Below are positions 46,179 through 55,356 of a stretch of DNA of 64,000 nucleotides, in pieces. The stretch is from the NCBI RefSeq assembly GCF_023169885.1, contig NZ_AP025516.1:3575501-3639500 (forward strand), written 5' to 3'. This stretch comes from Desulfofustis limnaeus (GTDB lineage Bacteria > Desulfobacterota > Desulfobulbia > Desulfobulbales > Desulfocapsaceae). The notes under the pieces were generated by a model. It made no database searches. It was given only the letters and a program-made list of their open reading frames with translations, and was not told the DNA's origin. Position numbers and translations under genes: made by a program. Every line of letters starts with the position of its first letter. Position 1 is the first letter of the stretch.

Positions 46179-46556
46179 TCACAGTTCATGCAGCAGATGT
46201 TCAAAATCCTCGATAACCTTTTTCCCCGGCCAGTCCGGTACTCCGGGCTCCGGCCAGGAAGGGTGTTCGATAAACTGCTCCAGATCGTGCAGCGCGGTCA
46301 TCACCTTTTTAACCTTATCGGCATCCTCCTCAACCTCCCGGTCGAAGGCGCTGCTCGGCGGATCGGAGATGGCCACCCCAAACGAATAGCTCCGATACTT
46401 ATCGAACATCATGGTCCGCACCATAGAGAAAAGCGACGGAGCGGCAATCAGCGACGTCACCAGTACCCCGACGACCACCAGGTATTCGACCGCCGATTGT
46501 CCTTTCTGGTTCGACCACGACAACAAACCGGTTATGCGAGTGGTGCGCGTTGCCAT
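46179..46556 (-). CDS. TadE/Flp-like minor pseudopilin
   Basis: A 125-residue protein with a class III prepilin-like N-terminus: NQKGQSAVEYLVVVGVLVTS, cleavage expected after Gly, Glu at +5 followed by Tyr as in Flp pilins. The hydrophobic helix spans about 22-45 and the rest is soluble and acidic. It is longer than Flp (under 80 aa mature), so it is probably a minor pilin. The start at 46556 lies 1 bp after the stop of the upstream periplasmic protein gene. Confidence 0.75.
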   Translation of the reverse strand: MATRTTRITGLLSWSNQKGQSAVEYLVVVGVLVTSLIAAPSLFSMVRTMMFDKYRSYSFGVAISDPPSSAFDREVEEDADKVKKVMTALHDLEQFIEHPSWPEPGVPDWPGKKVIEDFEHLLHEL

Positions 46557-46557
46557 C

Positions 46558-47235
46558 TCAATCGACCAGGTTGATAACAACGGAGGTCGTGGTGTCTTGC
46601 CGTGTGATCACCACATGCGCTTCCGCCCGACCCTTGTGGAAGACCAGGACGCCTCGGTCGTCGCCGACCTCGGCAACCTGAGGCTGCCAATTCCGGTCCA
46701 TGAAGTACGTGCGATAGAAGCTGCCGTTGCTGGCCACCGAATAGCCATTACGCACCTGCAGCACCCGCCCCTGCTTGCCCGGGTCGCTCGTCGACAACTC
46801 ATGCACGACCCGGCTCCCCTGCATAACCGGAATATCGGAACCAGGCGGACGACGGTTCGCGGCGAAGTCGCTGACCGCCAGATAGCCCGTCGCGCCCAGG
46901 CCGTCGTCTCTGACTTGGACATACTCCAGATGCCGGCCGTCAAAGCGTGACAGCACCTGCCACGGTGGAAGTACGGCCAGTCGGCACCGTTCGTCCCCGG
47001 CTCCGCACTGCCAGAGATCACGGTAATAGTCAAGCACCACTGCCGCCGGACGCTGGCTGGCCAGATGCTGAGCACCCGCTGAAAAGCCGCTGATTATCAT
47101 GGCCTCGCTGACCGGCCTGATCTCCAGCCACGATGGCGGCTGGACAGGCTGCGCCGCTTGCGCATGGCAACAGAGAAGCGTCAAACACACCACCCAGGCG
47201 ATAAGTGTTGCCCTCAGGACCGTGCTATTCGGCAT
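46558..47235 (-). CDS. Exported protein of unknown function in Tad operon
   Basis: A 225-residue protein with a clear Sec signal peptide (about 1-27, LIAWVVCLTLLCCHAQAAQ). The mature part has no family I recognise. Two Cys (WQCGAGDERCRLAV) could form a disulfide. The start overlaps the preceding pseudopilin gene by 11 bp and the stop abuts the next pilin-like gene, so it is firmly inside the pilus operon and probably acts in the periplasm during assembly. Confidence 0.7.
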   Translation of the reverse strand: MPNSTVLRATLIAWVVCLTLLCCHAQAAQPVQPPSWLEIRPVSEAMIISGFSAGAQHLASQRPAAVVLDYYRDLWQCGAGDERCRLAVLPPWQVLSRFDGRHLEYVQVRDDGLGATGYLAVSDFAANRRPPGSDIPVMQGSRVVHELSTSDPGKQGRVLQVRNGYSVASNGSFYRTYFMDRNWQPQVAEVGDDRGVLVFHKGRAEAHVVITRQDTTTSVVINLVD

Positions 47236-48202
47236 AATAGAACAGTCCTTCGTGGCTTTTAGCGGTCCGTCGATCTCCCTGCAGATGCTCGTACGGGATC
47301 AGATCATCTTCCACATGGCCGAATTGCGGGCCATGGGGCAACGTCATCGATATCGGCAGAACATGCGATGCACGATTAACCCCTCGCTGCAACAGATCTA
47401 CGGCACCGTTGAAGAATTTGGAGACCGGTTCAAGCAGCGCGGTCACCACCAACCCCTTGGATTCCGAGGAAGCATTGGCCGTCGATCCTGCATTCCAGCC
47501 CCGGGCAAGCACCGAGGCCCTGGCCTGAATCGTGATCGGCTGGTCGTCGACATTCGGCCGGTTCATGTCAGGAACGACCTGATAACTGTTTCGCACTTTG
47601 ACGTTAAAGGAACTGAGAAAATAGCCTTCGGTATTCAGGGCATCGAACTGGGCATCGCTCCAAAGAAAGTGCAGAAGCTTGCCAAACAGCGTGGTTACCC
47701 AGTTGATCAAGGACAACAAATCGTTCACCAGCCCGCGATCCAGCAGACCCGATGTGGGGTCGGGGCTGTTGCGCTGACGAAATTCCCCATCGGCGAAGTG
47801 CGACGGCCCGCCGGTGAACAGGGTATCGCCGCGATGATCAACCCAGAGAGGATTAAACGCTCGCAGCGGTACCGAATCCGGACTGGTGTAAGCGGCGGCG
47901 GCAGGATCGCTGAAGAACAGGTTGTTACCGCGCACCCGCGTCTCGCTGAAATCCCGCCGGCCGGTACGCTGGTCGCTTGATATACCGCTCAGCAGCACTT
48001 CGGCATGATCAAACCAGGCCGTATACTCCCAGGCCTCGAAACGGGCCTGCTGGATGGCCGCCTGTTTGATATCGATATACTTCCCCAGAAGCGGGATCAA
48101 CAGAAAGAGCGGAACAAGCACCAGGGAGGCGATAATGACGCATTCGGTGGCAGCCTGCCCCCGCTGCGCGCCGGCACGCTTTTGTGGCCGGTCTCTGCTC
48201 AC
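47225..48202 (-). CDS. TadG/TadE-like pseudopilin, GTG start
   Basis: A 325-residue protein with the prepilin-like stretch RGQAATECVIIASLVLVPLF (cleavage after Gly, Glu at +5), a single N-terminal TM helix (about 22-45) and a large extracytoplasmic domain with no recognised family. The GTG start overlaps the upstream TadG-like stop by 4 bp. Probably a minor component of the pilus or its periplasmic platform. Confidence 0.72.
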   Translation of the reverse strand: MSRDRPQKRAGAQRGQAATECVIIASLVLVPLFLLIPLLGKYIDIKQAAIQQARFEAWEYTAWFDHAEVLLSGISSDQRTGRRDFSETRVRGNNLFFSDPAAAAYTSPDSVPLRAFNPLWVDHRGDTLFTGGPSHFADGEFRQRNSPDPTSGLLDRGLVNDLLSLINWVTTLFGKLLHFLWSDAQFDALNTEGYFLSSFNVKVRNSYQVVPDMNRPNVDDQPITIQARASVLARGWNAGSTANASSESKGLVVTALLEPVSKFFNGAVDLLQRGVNRASHVLPISMTLPHGPQFGHVEDDLIPYEHLQGDRRTAKSHEGLFYYAE

Positions 48203-49893
48203 AGCAGTTTCTCCAACAGTTCGTGCAGCTTCTTGAGCACTTTATCAAGACCCGGCACCGTGGCGGTGTCCTGCTGCCTGAGCCAGATAATCTTCTGCTG
48301 CAGTGCCAGGCCAAGAAAACGATCCAGGTCGCTGGTCTTGGCAAGTCGAGCCTGCCAGAACGGGCTGAACAGGTTGTCCCGTTCCGTTTTTCCGTCTGCC
48401 CGCTGGAAGTAGCGTAGATCATCGGGCCGACAGTGATAGATCTCGGCCTTGGCGACAGCAGCCAACGTACCGTCCAGCTCGGCAGCGCGCTCTAGATCGA
48501 AGGGCCCGGCAACCGTCGGCCCCTGTTTTTCGATATCGTCCATCGGTCTGACGACACCAACCAGGAAAAAAGGACTGACGAACGCCAAAGGCTCGCTGTC
48601 CTCCTTGCCCGGCACCACATCACGATAGCCGCGCAGGTTGGCGTAGGGTTTGTTCGGTACTTCATTCTCGAGGATCTTGGCGCCGGACTCGAGCCAGCTG
48701 ACGGTATGCTCGGCGGCACCGCCATAAGCGGAGGGCTGGCCGTACCGTTTGAGGCTCGTCGGCATGTCGGCGACAGACAGCCGCTGCGTGCCGCCATTGG
48801 CCTGATAGGCGCCACCACCCATCGGCAGTCCCGGCAATTTGATGTGATAGGTGTGTTTTTTCGGTACCTTGACTTGGATGGTGATTTCTTCAACCCAATC
48901 TGCTGTATCGACGGCAGACCAGACATAGGCGGTATCCTTGTAACGGACTTCCGATCCGCCTTTGCTCTCAAAACCGAAAGAGAGGCTGGCTTTGGCAAGC
49001 AGCGCATTGACGCTGAAATGCCCCTTGAGGTCCCAGCCCCGGTCCTTACGAATGCCGTGGACCGGCGTGGTGTCGCCGCTGGTGAACTGGTCTCGCCCCA
49101 CCCGCAGCGTTGCCGCCAACCGGCCCATGCCGGCCGACTGATCTGGTTCATTGGCGCCCTGATGCAGCGCGTAGCGCTTACTGAAACCGGAGTAATAGGA
49201 CGGAATATGGCCAGCCAAGGCGATCACGCCCAACGGCGACAGCCGGGCCCCTTGTGCACCGGGGCTGATCAATCGTTCAACGACGTTGCCGCCGGGTGTT
49301 CCCGGCACATTGTTTTCCAGGCTTTGAAAGACCGCATTGGCAGCCAGCAGCAGGGTGGTCAGGTGATAGACCTCCTGGCTGACCGAGTAGACTTGATTGA
49401 TGGTCGAAATCCCTTTGATGGCAACCGGCGCCACCGACAGCAGGGCACCGGTCATCGTCTCTCCGGCATCGATCAGCCCCGCTCCGAGCACATTCAGGGC
49501 GGCGCCGGCCTCAGCCAGAAGCACCGTGGCGTCCAGCACGCCACCGATGATTTCAAACGTTTCGCCGATGGCAGTCACTTCGTCGGCCCAGCTGAGCAAG
49601 CCGACCATCTGACCGATCGCCACCTCGTTGGCGACCATCGCCCGGTTGGTGTAGGCAGCAAAATTCATGGCCCGGGCCTCAAACAGAGAAGCGGAATAGG
49701 CGGCACTATCCGCCCCGTTCTGCAGCTGCATTTTCTCGGTGACCAGCCGGCCGGACTTGAAGAGAAAGACCAGAGACAGCAGGATGATGCCGACAATAGC
49801 CAGAAAGAGAACGGTTGCCTGCCCGCGCTGATTGGTCCGCAGAAACTGATCCGCTCGGCGTCTGCGAACGGTCTCTACCTGGTGGCCAACCAC
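48199..49893 (-). CDS. tadG: TadG-like Flp pilus assembly protein
   Basis: A 564-residue protein. The N-terminal TadG-type motif is NQRGQATVLFLAIVGIILLS, with a TM helix at about 27-48, followed by LQNGADSAAYSASLFEARAMN, typical of the Tad_N (TadG N-terminal) domain. The large remaining part is exported and contains Gly/Ser-rich stretches; no von Willebrand A motif (DxSxS) is visible, so it differs from classical TadG. It lies 9 bp downstream of the flp gene. Confidence 0.78.
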   Translation of the reverse strand: MVGHQVETVRRRRADQFLRTNQRGQATVLFLAIVGIILLSLVFLFKSGRLVTEKMQLQNGADSAAYSASLFEARAMNFAAYTNRAMVANEVAIGQMVGLLSWADEVTAIGETFEIIGGVLDATVLLAEAGAALNVLGAGLIDAGETMTGALLSVAPVAIKGISTINQVYSVSQEVYHLTTLLLAANAVFQSLENNVPGTPGGNVVERLISPGAQGARLSPLGVIALAGHIPSYYSGFSKRYALHQGANEPDQSAGMGRLAATLRVGRDQFTSGDTTPVHGIRKDRGWDLKGHFSVNALLAKASLSFGFESKGGSEVRYKDTAYVWSAVDTADWVEEITIQVKVPKKHTYHIKLPGLPMGGGAYQANGGTQRLSVADMPTSLKRYGQPSAYGGAAEHTVSWLESGAKILENEVPNKPYANLRGYRDVVPGKEDSEPLAFVSPFFLVGVVRPMDDIEKQGPTVAGPFDLERAAELDGTLAAVAKAEIYHCRPDDLRYFQRADGKTERDNLFSPFWQARLAKTSDLDRFLGLALQQKIIWLRQQDTATVPGLDKVLKKLHELLEKLL

Positions 49894-49902
49894 AAAAACC
49901 GA

Positions 49903-50166
49903 TTATTTCGCCGGCTCGACGTAGTTCTTTAAATCTTTTTCGGACGTTGCCTCGCCAAGCGCCTTTCCAGCAGCACCTTGGGCGGCGTCGACTGCTTGGC
50001 CCGCCCCGTCTTTGTCTCCTGCAATGGATTCACTCATGGCGGCAGTCTGACTTCTGATCGTTTGTCCGAAGTAGGCAAAAGCGGCAATAGCGGCAACGGC
50101 TATCAGGGCCACAATAATGATATACTCCGTCATGCCCTGTCCGCGCTTGTTACGCAACAATCTCAT
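49903..50166 (-). CDS. flp: Flp-family major pilin precursor
   Basis: An 87-residue type IVb pilin. The leader MRLLRNKRG is followed by QGMTEYIIIVALIAVAAIAAF, the Flp motif (cleavage after Gly, Glu at +5, Tyr at +6). The mature tail is short, Ala/Gly/Asp-rich and ends in EPAK. It is the polymerised subunit of the tight-adherence pilus and heads the operon. The processing peptidase (TadV) is not in this window. Ribosome-binding site AAAGGAGCC. Confidence 0.93.
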   Translation of the reverse strand: MRLLRNKRGQGMTEYIIIVALIAVAAIAAFAYFGQTIRSQTAAMSESIAGDKDGAGQAVDAAQGAAGKALGEATSEKDLKNYVEPAK

Positions 50167-50505
50167 AGCTGGCTCCTTTCCATCGTTCTATCCGCTTCGT
50201 GAAGAACACGGCCCTGTGAGAGTTCTCTCCAGACTGTGGCCACTGATCTTTGAGACAGAGCCTCCCCCTGAAGTCGCCCTCATTGCGCTGTTTAAAAACT
50301 ACATCAGCCTATCACTATCGATTCGGGATTATCAAGCGTTTTTATGCAGATCAGGGACGTTGGCACCAGGTCTCTGACGCTGCCCAGCCTGCGTACCGGA
50401 GTGATCAAGCAGCCTGCCATCGAGATTTCAGGCGCCAATCTACGTGATGAGCGCAGCGGATTATCGGCATTGAAGCAGGAGACGTTTTACCACCATTTCT
50501 GTAAT
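50167..50505. other. Tad operon promoter region
   Basis: 339 bp without a gene, between flp (reading away) and the stop of the DUF1566 gene. It holds a candidate sigma-70 promoter at 50306-50335 and a long leader of about 130 nt with no recognised riboswitch. Confidence 0.5.
50306..50335 (-). promoter_or_regulatory. Candidate sigma-70 promoter of the Tad operon
   Basis: Minus strand -35 TTGATA, 18-bp spacer, -10 TAGGCT, about 140 bp before the flp start. The hexamer TAGGCT also appears as the candidate -10 of the synthetase operon. Weak match. Confidence 0.3.
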
Positions 50506-51411
50506 CTACTCAGACTTAACCGGCCAGACGGAAAAGCCCTTGGTCTGTTTGTGGCCGACGCCGACCGCTCCTTTGGTGAGGTAGAGGGCGAAGGCCCAGT
50601 CGCCGTCGAACCCGCTGGTCGTTGCCGACCAGTAGGTGTCACGAACATCGGTGAACGGATGTGCGGCCGGCAGCGCCGGGCTGTGTTGGGAGGCGTCCAC
50701 CAAACTTTCCAGCTCACGGATGGTCGGCAGCCGCCACGGTTGGCCGGTCCGCTCGGCCAGCTCGGCAACCACGGCCATGGCCATCGCCCAATCGCAGGGT
50801 GCACCGTCGAGGGCTGCCCGCTGCTGCCACCTCAATCCGGTCAGCACATCGAGCACCCCAGTGCGCTGCCGCCTGAAACGCGGCTCCGGCCACGGCCGCC
50901 CCCGCTGCAGGTCGCCGTCCTGACCGGTGGCAGTACAGTCAATTTCGGCGCCCTGCTCATCAAAGCACTGGTTCTGACCGGTTCGCACAACGGTATCGCT
51001 GTCGCCGCAGACCGGCCAAAGCCAGAAGAAATCGCGTTTGTTGCCGTAGAACATGCGGGCGCCCTCCAGGTGGATATACCAGGCATAGGTGGGGGCGATG
51101 ACGGCGGAGGTAGAGGTCCAATACCAGCCCAAAAATAGATTGCAAAACGGATGACCAGGCGGCAGGGCCGGTCTCTTTTCAGCGTGGTCGAGCAGACTGC
51201 GCAGTTCATTGCGGTTGGGCATACGCCAGTCGCTGCGGCCGAAACGGCACTGACGGTTCATCTCGGCCACCGCGGCCAAGCTCTCCAGCCAGCCGAGCGG
51301 AAACTCGAACAGGCCGGCATCACGGGCCCAGATGAGGCCGGTGGCGCGGTCCCGGATGAGATCCTCGGATTCCATCTGAAAACGGTGATCAGCAGGTATG
51401 GTCAAGAGCAC
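50506..51411 (-). CDS. DUF1566 (Lcl C-terminal-like) double-domain protein
   Basis: A 301-residue protein with two copies of the DUF1566 fold. The first is at about 20-140 (IRDRATGLIWARDAG, WRMPNRNELRSLLDH, YWTSTS, FFWLWPVCGD); the second is at about 185-300 (VLDVLTGLRWQQRAA, WRLPTIRELESLVDA, YWSATTSGFDGDWAF, FSVWPVKSE). The WRLPT-RELxSL and YWS[AT][TS] elements are diagnostic. The family resembles C-type lectin-like folds; function unknown. No signal peptide, unlike many members. It is 26 bp downstream of the UbiB-family gene on the same strand. Confidence 0.85.
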   Translation of the reverse strand: MLLTIPADHRFQMESEDLIRDRATGLIWARDAGLFEFPLGWLESLAAVAEMNRQCRFGRSDWRMPNRNELRSLLDHAEKRPALPPGHPFCNLFLGWYWTSTSAVIAPTYAWYIHLEGARMFYGNKRDFFWLWPVCGDSDTVVRTGQNQCFDEQGAEIDCTATGQDGDLQRGRPWPEPRFRRQRTGVLDVLTGLRWQQRAALDGAPCDWAMAMAVVAELAERTGQPWRLPTIRELESLVDASQHSPALPAAHPFTDVRDTYWSATTSGFDGDWAFALYLTKGAVGVGHKQTKGFSVWPVKSE

Positions 51412-51437
51412 AGCGACGTCCTTGAGACGGTTCCGCG

Positions 51438-53090
51438 TCAGTAGTTTTTATTCCGAAAGATGGTGACCACCAAATAGAGCCCCAACACTACCGAAAGCAA
51501 ATAGCCGATGACACCAAGCGCCGGAAAGCCGAAGAGCAGCGGGCCGACCCCGGTGGTGATGATCATCGATGAGCCGATGATGATGGCACCGGCGACGATA
51601 CCGACGGTCAACCGGTTGGAGGCATTCTCCAGCGACCCGACCAGTTCCTCGAGCTTGTCCAGGTGGAAGACGAAGCTCAGCTCGCCCTGCTCCATCTTGG
51701 CGATGATCCGTTGCAGCCGCCGCGGGAGATCACGCGATCCACCGCGAAACGCCGCCAGCGCTGATCGTATTTCGCGCCACCAGTGACGCGGGTGGTAACG
51801 CTTGCGGGCCAGACGATGTACCTGGCCGCGGACCTCGGTGACCACATCGAGCTCCGGGTAGACCAGTCGCGCCGAGCCCTCGGCGGTGATCATCGCCTTG
51901 ATCATGATCACCAGGTAGTTCGGCAATTGCAGCCGGTGGCGGCGAAGCAGGCTGAGCAGGCGGGCAAGCAGCTGGCCAAGATGAACGTCCTTGATCGGAA
52001 CGGCGTAATAGGTGTCGAGGATCTCCAGTAATTCCCGTTCCAGCTCAAGCGGCTCAACCGGTTCGTGACGGCTGCTGCAGACGGCCAGCAGCGCATCGGC
52101 CAGAGCGGCGCTGTCTTTGTCGACCACCGCCTGCAGCAGATCGATCAACCCGGAACGATCCCGTTCGGTGAGCCGGCCCACCATGCCCCAATCGATCAGG
52201 GCGATGGTGCCGTCGCCGCCCACCAACAGATTTCCCGGATGGGGATCGGCATGAAAAAAGCCAAGCTCGAGGATTTGTACGACGGCGGCCCGGAGTCCGC
52301 GCCGGGCCAGTTCCTGCCGATCGAGACCGGGCAGTCGATCCAGGTCGCGAAAGGTCACCCCTTCGACAAAATCCATGACCAACACCCGTTCCGAGCTGTA
52401 TGCTTCATAGGGAACCGGGACGTACAGGCCGATCTCCTTGGCGGCGGACCGGGCAATGGTCATGTTGTCCAGCTCTTCGGAAAAATCCAGTTCCTTGAGC
52501 AGATGGCGCCGTACCGTTGCCGCCAGCTTCGGCAGGTCGTAGGAACGAAGGTCCTCGAATTGTTCATGGAGCAACCGGCAAAACGCCTCGAGGATTCGCA
52601 GATCGGCCTCGATATCTTCACGGATGGCCGGACGTTGCACCTTCACGGCGACCGTCTTCGCACCGTTGTGCAACACGGCCCGGTAGACCTGCGACAACGA
52701 CGCGGCCGCCACCGGTTGGTCGGGAAAGTGGGCGAACACCGAAGCAAGCGGGGCTCCGATCGCCTCCTCGACCAGCGGCAGCACCGCCTCGGTGGGAGCC
52801 GGCTCAACCTTGTCCTGCAGCGTGGTCAGCTCCTTGAGCAGGGGTTCGGGCAACAGGTCCGGACGCAGGGACATGATCTGTCCGAACTTGACGAAGGTCG
52901 GCCCCAGCTCCTCGATAACCAGCCGGAGGCGCTGATAGATCGTCAGATCCCGCATTGCCGGCCGAATCTCCCGGAGCAGGCCGGCACCGGGCATATCCAG
53001 CCGATCGACCACCTCGTCAAAACCGTGAGCGGCCAGGGTGGTGACGATATCCTTGAATCGTTTCAGATTTTTCAGGTCTTGCAGGTTCAT
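51438..53090 (-). CDS. ubiB: UbiB/AarF (ABC1) family atypical kinase
   Basis: A 550-residue membrane-associated protein kinase-like protein. It has the UbiB KxGQ motif (KFGQIMSLRPDLLP), the atypical Ala-rich nucleotide loop (AAASLSQVYRAVL), the catalytic Lys in VAVKVQRP, the FFHADPHPGNLLV catalytic loop and the metal-binding IDWGMVG. Two C-terminal TM helices (about 500-545) anchor it. UbiB proteins support ubiquinone (here perhaps menaquinone) or lipid trafficking. Middle gene of a three-gene minus-strand group. Confidence 0.9.
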   Translation of the reverse strand: MNLQDLKNLKRFKDIVTTLAAHGFDEVVDRLDMPGAGLLREIRPAMRDLTIYQRLRLVIEELGPTFVKFGQIMSLRPDLLPEPLLKELTTLQDKVEPAPTEAVLPLVEEAIGAPLASVFAHFPDQPVAAASLSQVYRAVLHNGAKTVAVKVQRPAIREDIEADLRILEAFCRLLHEQFEDLRSYDLPKLAATVRRHLLKELDFSEELDNMTIARSAAKEIGLYVPVPYEAYSSERVLVMDFVEGVTFRDLDRLPGLDRQELARRGLRAAVVQILELGFFHADPHPGNLLVGGDGTIALIDWGMVGRLTERDRSGLIDLLQAVVDKDSAALADALLAVCSSRHEPVEPLELERELLEILDTYYAVPIKDVHLGQLLARLLSLLRRHRLQLPNYLVIMIKAMITAEGSARLVYPELDVVTEVRGQVHRLARKRYHPRHWWREIRSALAAFRGGSRDLPRRLQRIIAKMEQGELSFVFHLDKLEELVGSLENASNRLTVGIVAGAIIIGSSMIITTGVGPLLFGFPALGVIGYLLSVVLGLYLVVTIFRNKNY

Positions 53091-53137
53091 GCTGACTCCC
53101 TCCGGTCAGACAGTGGACGCACGCCCGGTTCGACGGA

Positions 53138-54679
53138 TCACGAGCGCCGGCGCCAGCTGAGCTCGTAGAGGTCGGTGCGCCGGCTCTCGATATTGCGGAC
53201 ACTACCAAGGGCACGAAGCTCCTTGATCATATCCAGGTCAAGATCGGTCACCAGGGTGGTTTCGATGCCCGGCGTCGCTTCGGCGGCGATGGCGTCGTGG
53301 GGGAAAGAAAAGTCCGACGGGGTGAAAACGGCGGACTGGGAATACTGGATGCCCATCGTCTCCACCTTGGGGATGTTGCCGACACTGCCGGAAATCGCCA
53401 CGAAACACTCGTTCTCGATGGCCCGGGCCTGGGCACAGCGCCGGACCCGGAGGTAGCCGGTCTTGGTGTCGGTCCAGAACGGCACCAACAGCAGTTTCAT
53501 GCCCTTCAGGGTCTGCAACCGTGCCAGTTCTGGAAATTCCACATCGTAGCAGATAAGAATACCGATCTTGCCCACATCGGTGTCGAAAACCTTCAGGTCG
53601 TCGCCTCCGGCAAAGCGCCAGTGGGCATCCTCTTCCGGGGTGATATGGAGCTTGGCCTGGCTGTCCCAGGTGCCGTCACGCCGGCAGAGATAACTGACGT
53701 TGCGCAGGGTGCCGCTCTCATCGAGGGCGGGAACGCTGCCGGCAACGATATTGATATTGTAGGCCAGGGCCATGTCGATCATGGCCTGGCGCACATCGTC
53801 GGTGTACTCGGCCAGCTTGCGCATCGCCTCGGCCGGATTGTTGCCCTCGTAAGTGTGGATGAGCGGGGCGTTGAGCAACTCGGGAAAAAGCACGATATCG
53901 GCCTGATAATCGCTCACCGTATCGACAAAGAACTCCACCTGCTGCATGAAATCGTCAAACGAATCGAAACGCCGCATCTGCCATTGGACGACACCGAGGC
54001 GGGCCACCGATTTGGCGCCGCCGATCAACCGGGTCTTCTTCTCGTAATAGATATTGAGCCATTCCAGCAACACCGCATGGCCGCGCGAAGGGTGATCCTT
54101 CGGCCAGTAATCGGGCAGGATGTTATGTACGTGGAAATCGTTGGACAACTGGAAGGTCAGCACCGGGTCATGCAGCTCCCGGTTTTTCACCTTGAGGATA
54201 TATTGCTGCGGCGACATCTCCGTGGCATGGGCGTGATAGCCCGGGATCCGGCCGCCAAGCAGAATCCCCTTGAGATTCAGATTCTCCGCCAGCTCCTTGC
54301 GCGTATCGTAGAGTCGCCGGCCAAGCCGCATCCCCTGATAATCGGGATCGACGAAGACTTCGATGCCATAGAGATAATCGCCTTCCGGATCATGGGTACG
54401 AAAGGTGCCGTTGCCGGTTATCTGGTGATAGGTGTGACGGCTGCCGAAGAGGCTGAAATCGATGATCAGCGACAGGGCGATGGCCACCGGAACCCCGTTG
54501 TCCTCGATGCAGATCTGCCCCTCCGGGAAGCGCCCGATCAGGGCAGCCACCTCGTCGCGGGCCCACGGCGTGCCGACCCCGTGGTAGACGCGATCGTTGA
54601 TTTCCCGCAACGCTTCATAGTCGCCAACCTGCAGGTGTCTCGTCGTCAGTTTGTGCTGTGCTTCCTCGGCCATAGGCAT
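53138..54679 (-). CDS. Bifunctional GNAT acetyltransferase / carbon-nitrogen hydrolase
   Basis: A 513-residue fusion. Residues about 15-200 form a GNAT fold with the acetyl-CoA pyrophosphate loop DYQGMRLGRRLYD. Residues about 230-500 form a nitrilase-superfamily amidase with the Glu-Lys-Cys triad in LFPELLNAPL, SQAKLHITPEED and GILICYDVEFPEL. This GNAT-nitrilase architecture recurs in bacteria with unassigned substrates. I start at the ATG at 54679 after GGAGAGTT; an ATG two codons in is equally possible. It is 47 bp upstream of ubiB. Confidence 0.88.
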   Translation of the reverse strand: MPMAEEAQHKLTTRHLQVGDYEALREINDRVYHGVGTPWARDEVAALIGRFPEGQICIEDNGVPVAIALSLIIDFSLFGSRHTYHQITGNGTFRTHDPEGDYLYGIEVFVDPDYQGMRLGRRLYDTRKELAENLNLKGILLGGRIPGYHAHATEMSPQQYILKVKNRELHDPVLTFQLSNDFHVHNILPDYWPKDHPSRGHAVLLEWLNIYYEKKTRLIGGAKSVARLGVVQWQMRRFDSFDDFMQQVEFFVDTVSDYQADIVLFPELLNAPLIHTYEGNNPAEAMRKLAEYTDDVRQAMIDMALAYNINIVAGSVPALDESGTLRNVSYLCRRDGTWDSQAKLHITPEEDAHWRFAGGDDLKVFDTDVGKIGILICYDVEFPELARLQTLKGMKLLLVPFWTDTKTGYLRVRRCAQARAIENECFVAISGSVGNIPKVETMGIQYSQSAVFTPSDFSFPHDAIAAEATPGIETTLVTDLDLDMIKELRALGSVRNIESRRTDLYELSWRRRS

Positions 54680-54915
54680 AACTCTCCGCATACTTGTTCT
54701 GTCACTTCTCCGCTTTTTACCCAGGTACTCTAGAATAAGGTAGTGTACCGTATAGCCGGCGGCATGGCAAACAGGCCAAGATCACGAGGGCGGGCCCGAC
54801 AATACCAGCTTGTGCCCTCCAAGTTACAAGGGTATAACCCTCGTGGACAAGGGGTTCCACACGTTGCGAACCTGAACAGTCCGAAAAAACGTATCGATTG
54901 CACGTGGAGTGCTGC

Positions 54916-55233
54916 ATGTTTCGCCTTTTGGTGGGTATCTTCGCTTTTTTCTGGTTGGGTGTGGTCATCGCCGAGGTCGTCCGCCAGGCTGAGCTGGTAG
55001 CAACGATTGGCTCGCCTTTCCTCTGGGGAGCCATTACTGCCCTGACCTTTGTGGCAACCGAATTGGTGCAGGCTTTTCTCCGCCATCCTGCCAAGGTGGC
55101 CGGGAAAAAGCCGCAACGACTGATTACTGCCTATCACCTTTTTCTCGCTTTCATCTGCCTCGTTTTTCTCTTCACCATCCCCTTTCTCTGGTGGGGCGTT
55201 ATCCAGGAGCTCGCCCGTCTACCCGCACGGTGA
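54916..55233 (+). CDS. Small three-TM membrane protein, unknown function
   Basis: A 105-residue protein with hydrophobic segments at about 2-22 (LLVGIFAFFWLGVVIAEVV), 34-56 (FLWGAITALTFVATELVQAF) and 74-97 (YHLFLAFICLVFLFTIPFLW). I recognise no family. The ATG at 54916 follows GTGGAG and precedes the first TM; six extra codons upstream are in frame. A good intrinsic terminator follows 25 bp after the stop, supporting a real transcription unit. Confidence 0.65.
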   Translation: MFRLLVGIFAFFWLGVVIAEVVRQAELVATIGSPFLWGAITALTFVATELVQAFLRHPAKVAGKKPQRLITAYHLFLAFICLVFLFTIPFLWWGVIQELARLPAR

Positions 55234-55257
55234 CCGAAAAAGAACATGAAGCAGGTT

Positions 55258-55281
55258 AGGCAGCCTTGCCTTTCTTTTTTT
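55258..55281 (+). terminator. Intrinsic terminator
   Basis: AGGCA-GCCT-TGCCT hairpin (5-bp stem, 4-nt loop) followed by TTCTTTTTTT; 25 bp after the small membrane protein stop. Confidence 0.65.
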
Positions 55282-55356
55282 AATCCTGTTATGATTACGC
55301 GGTAACCCCGTTTGGCAGAATCGGCAGCTTTCTCGGCTCACCATGCTTCCATCATC

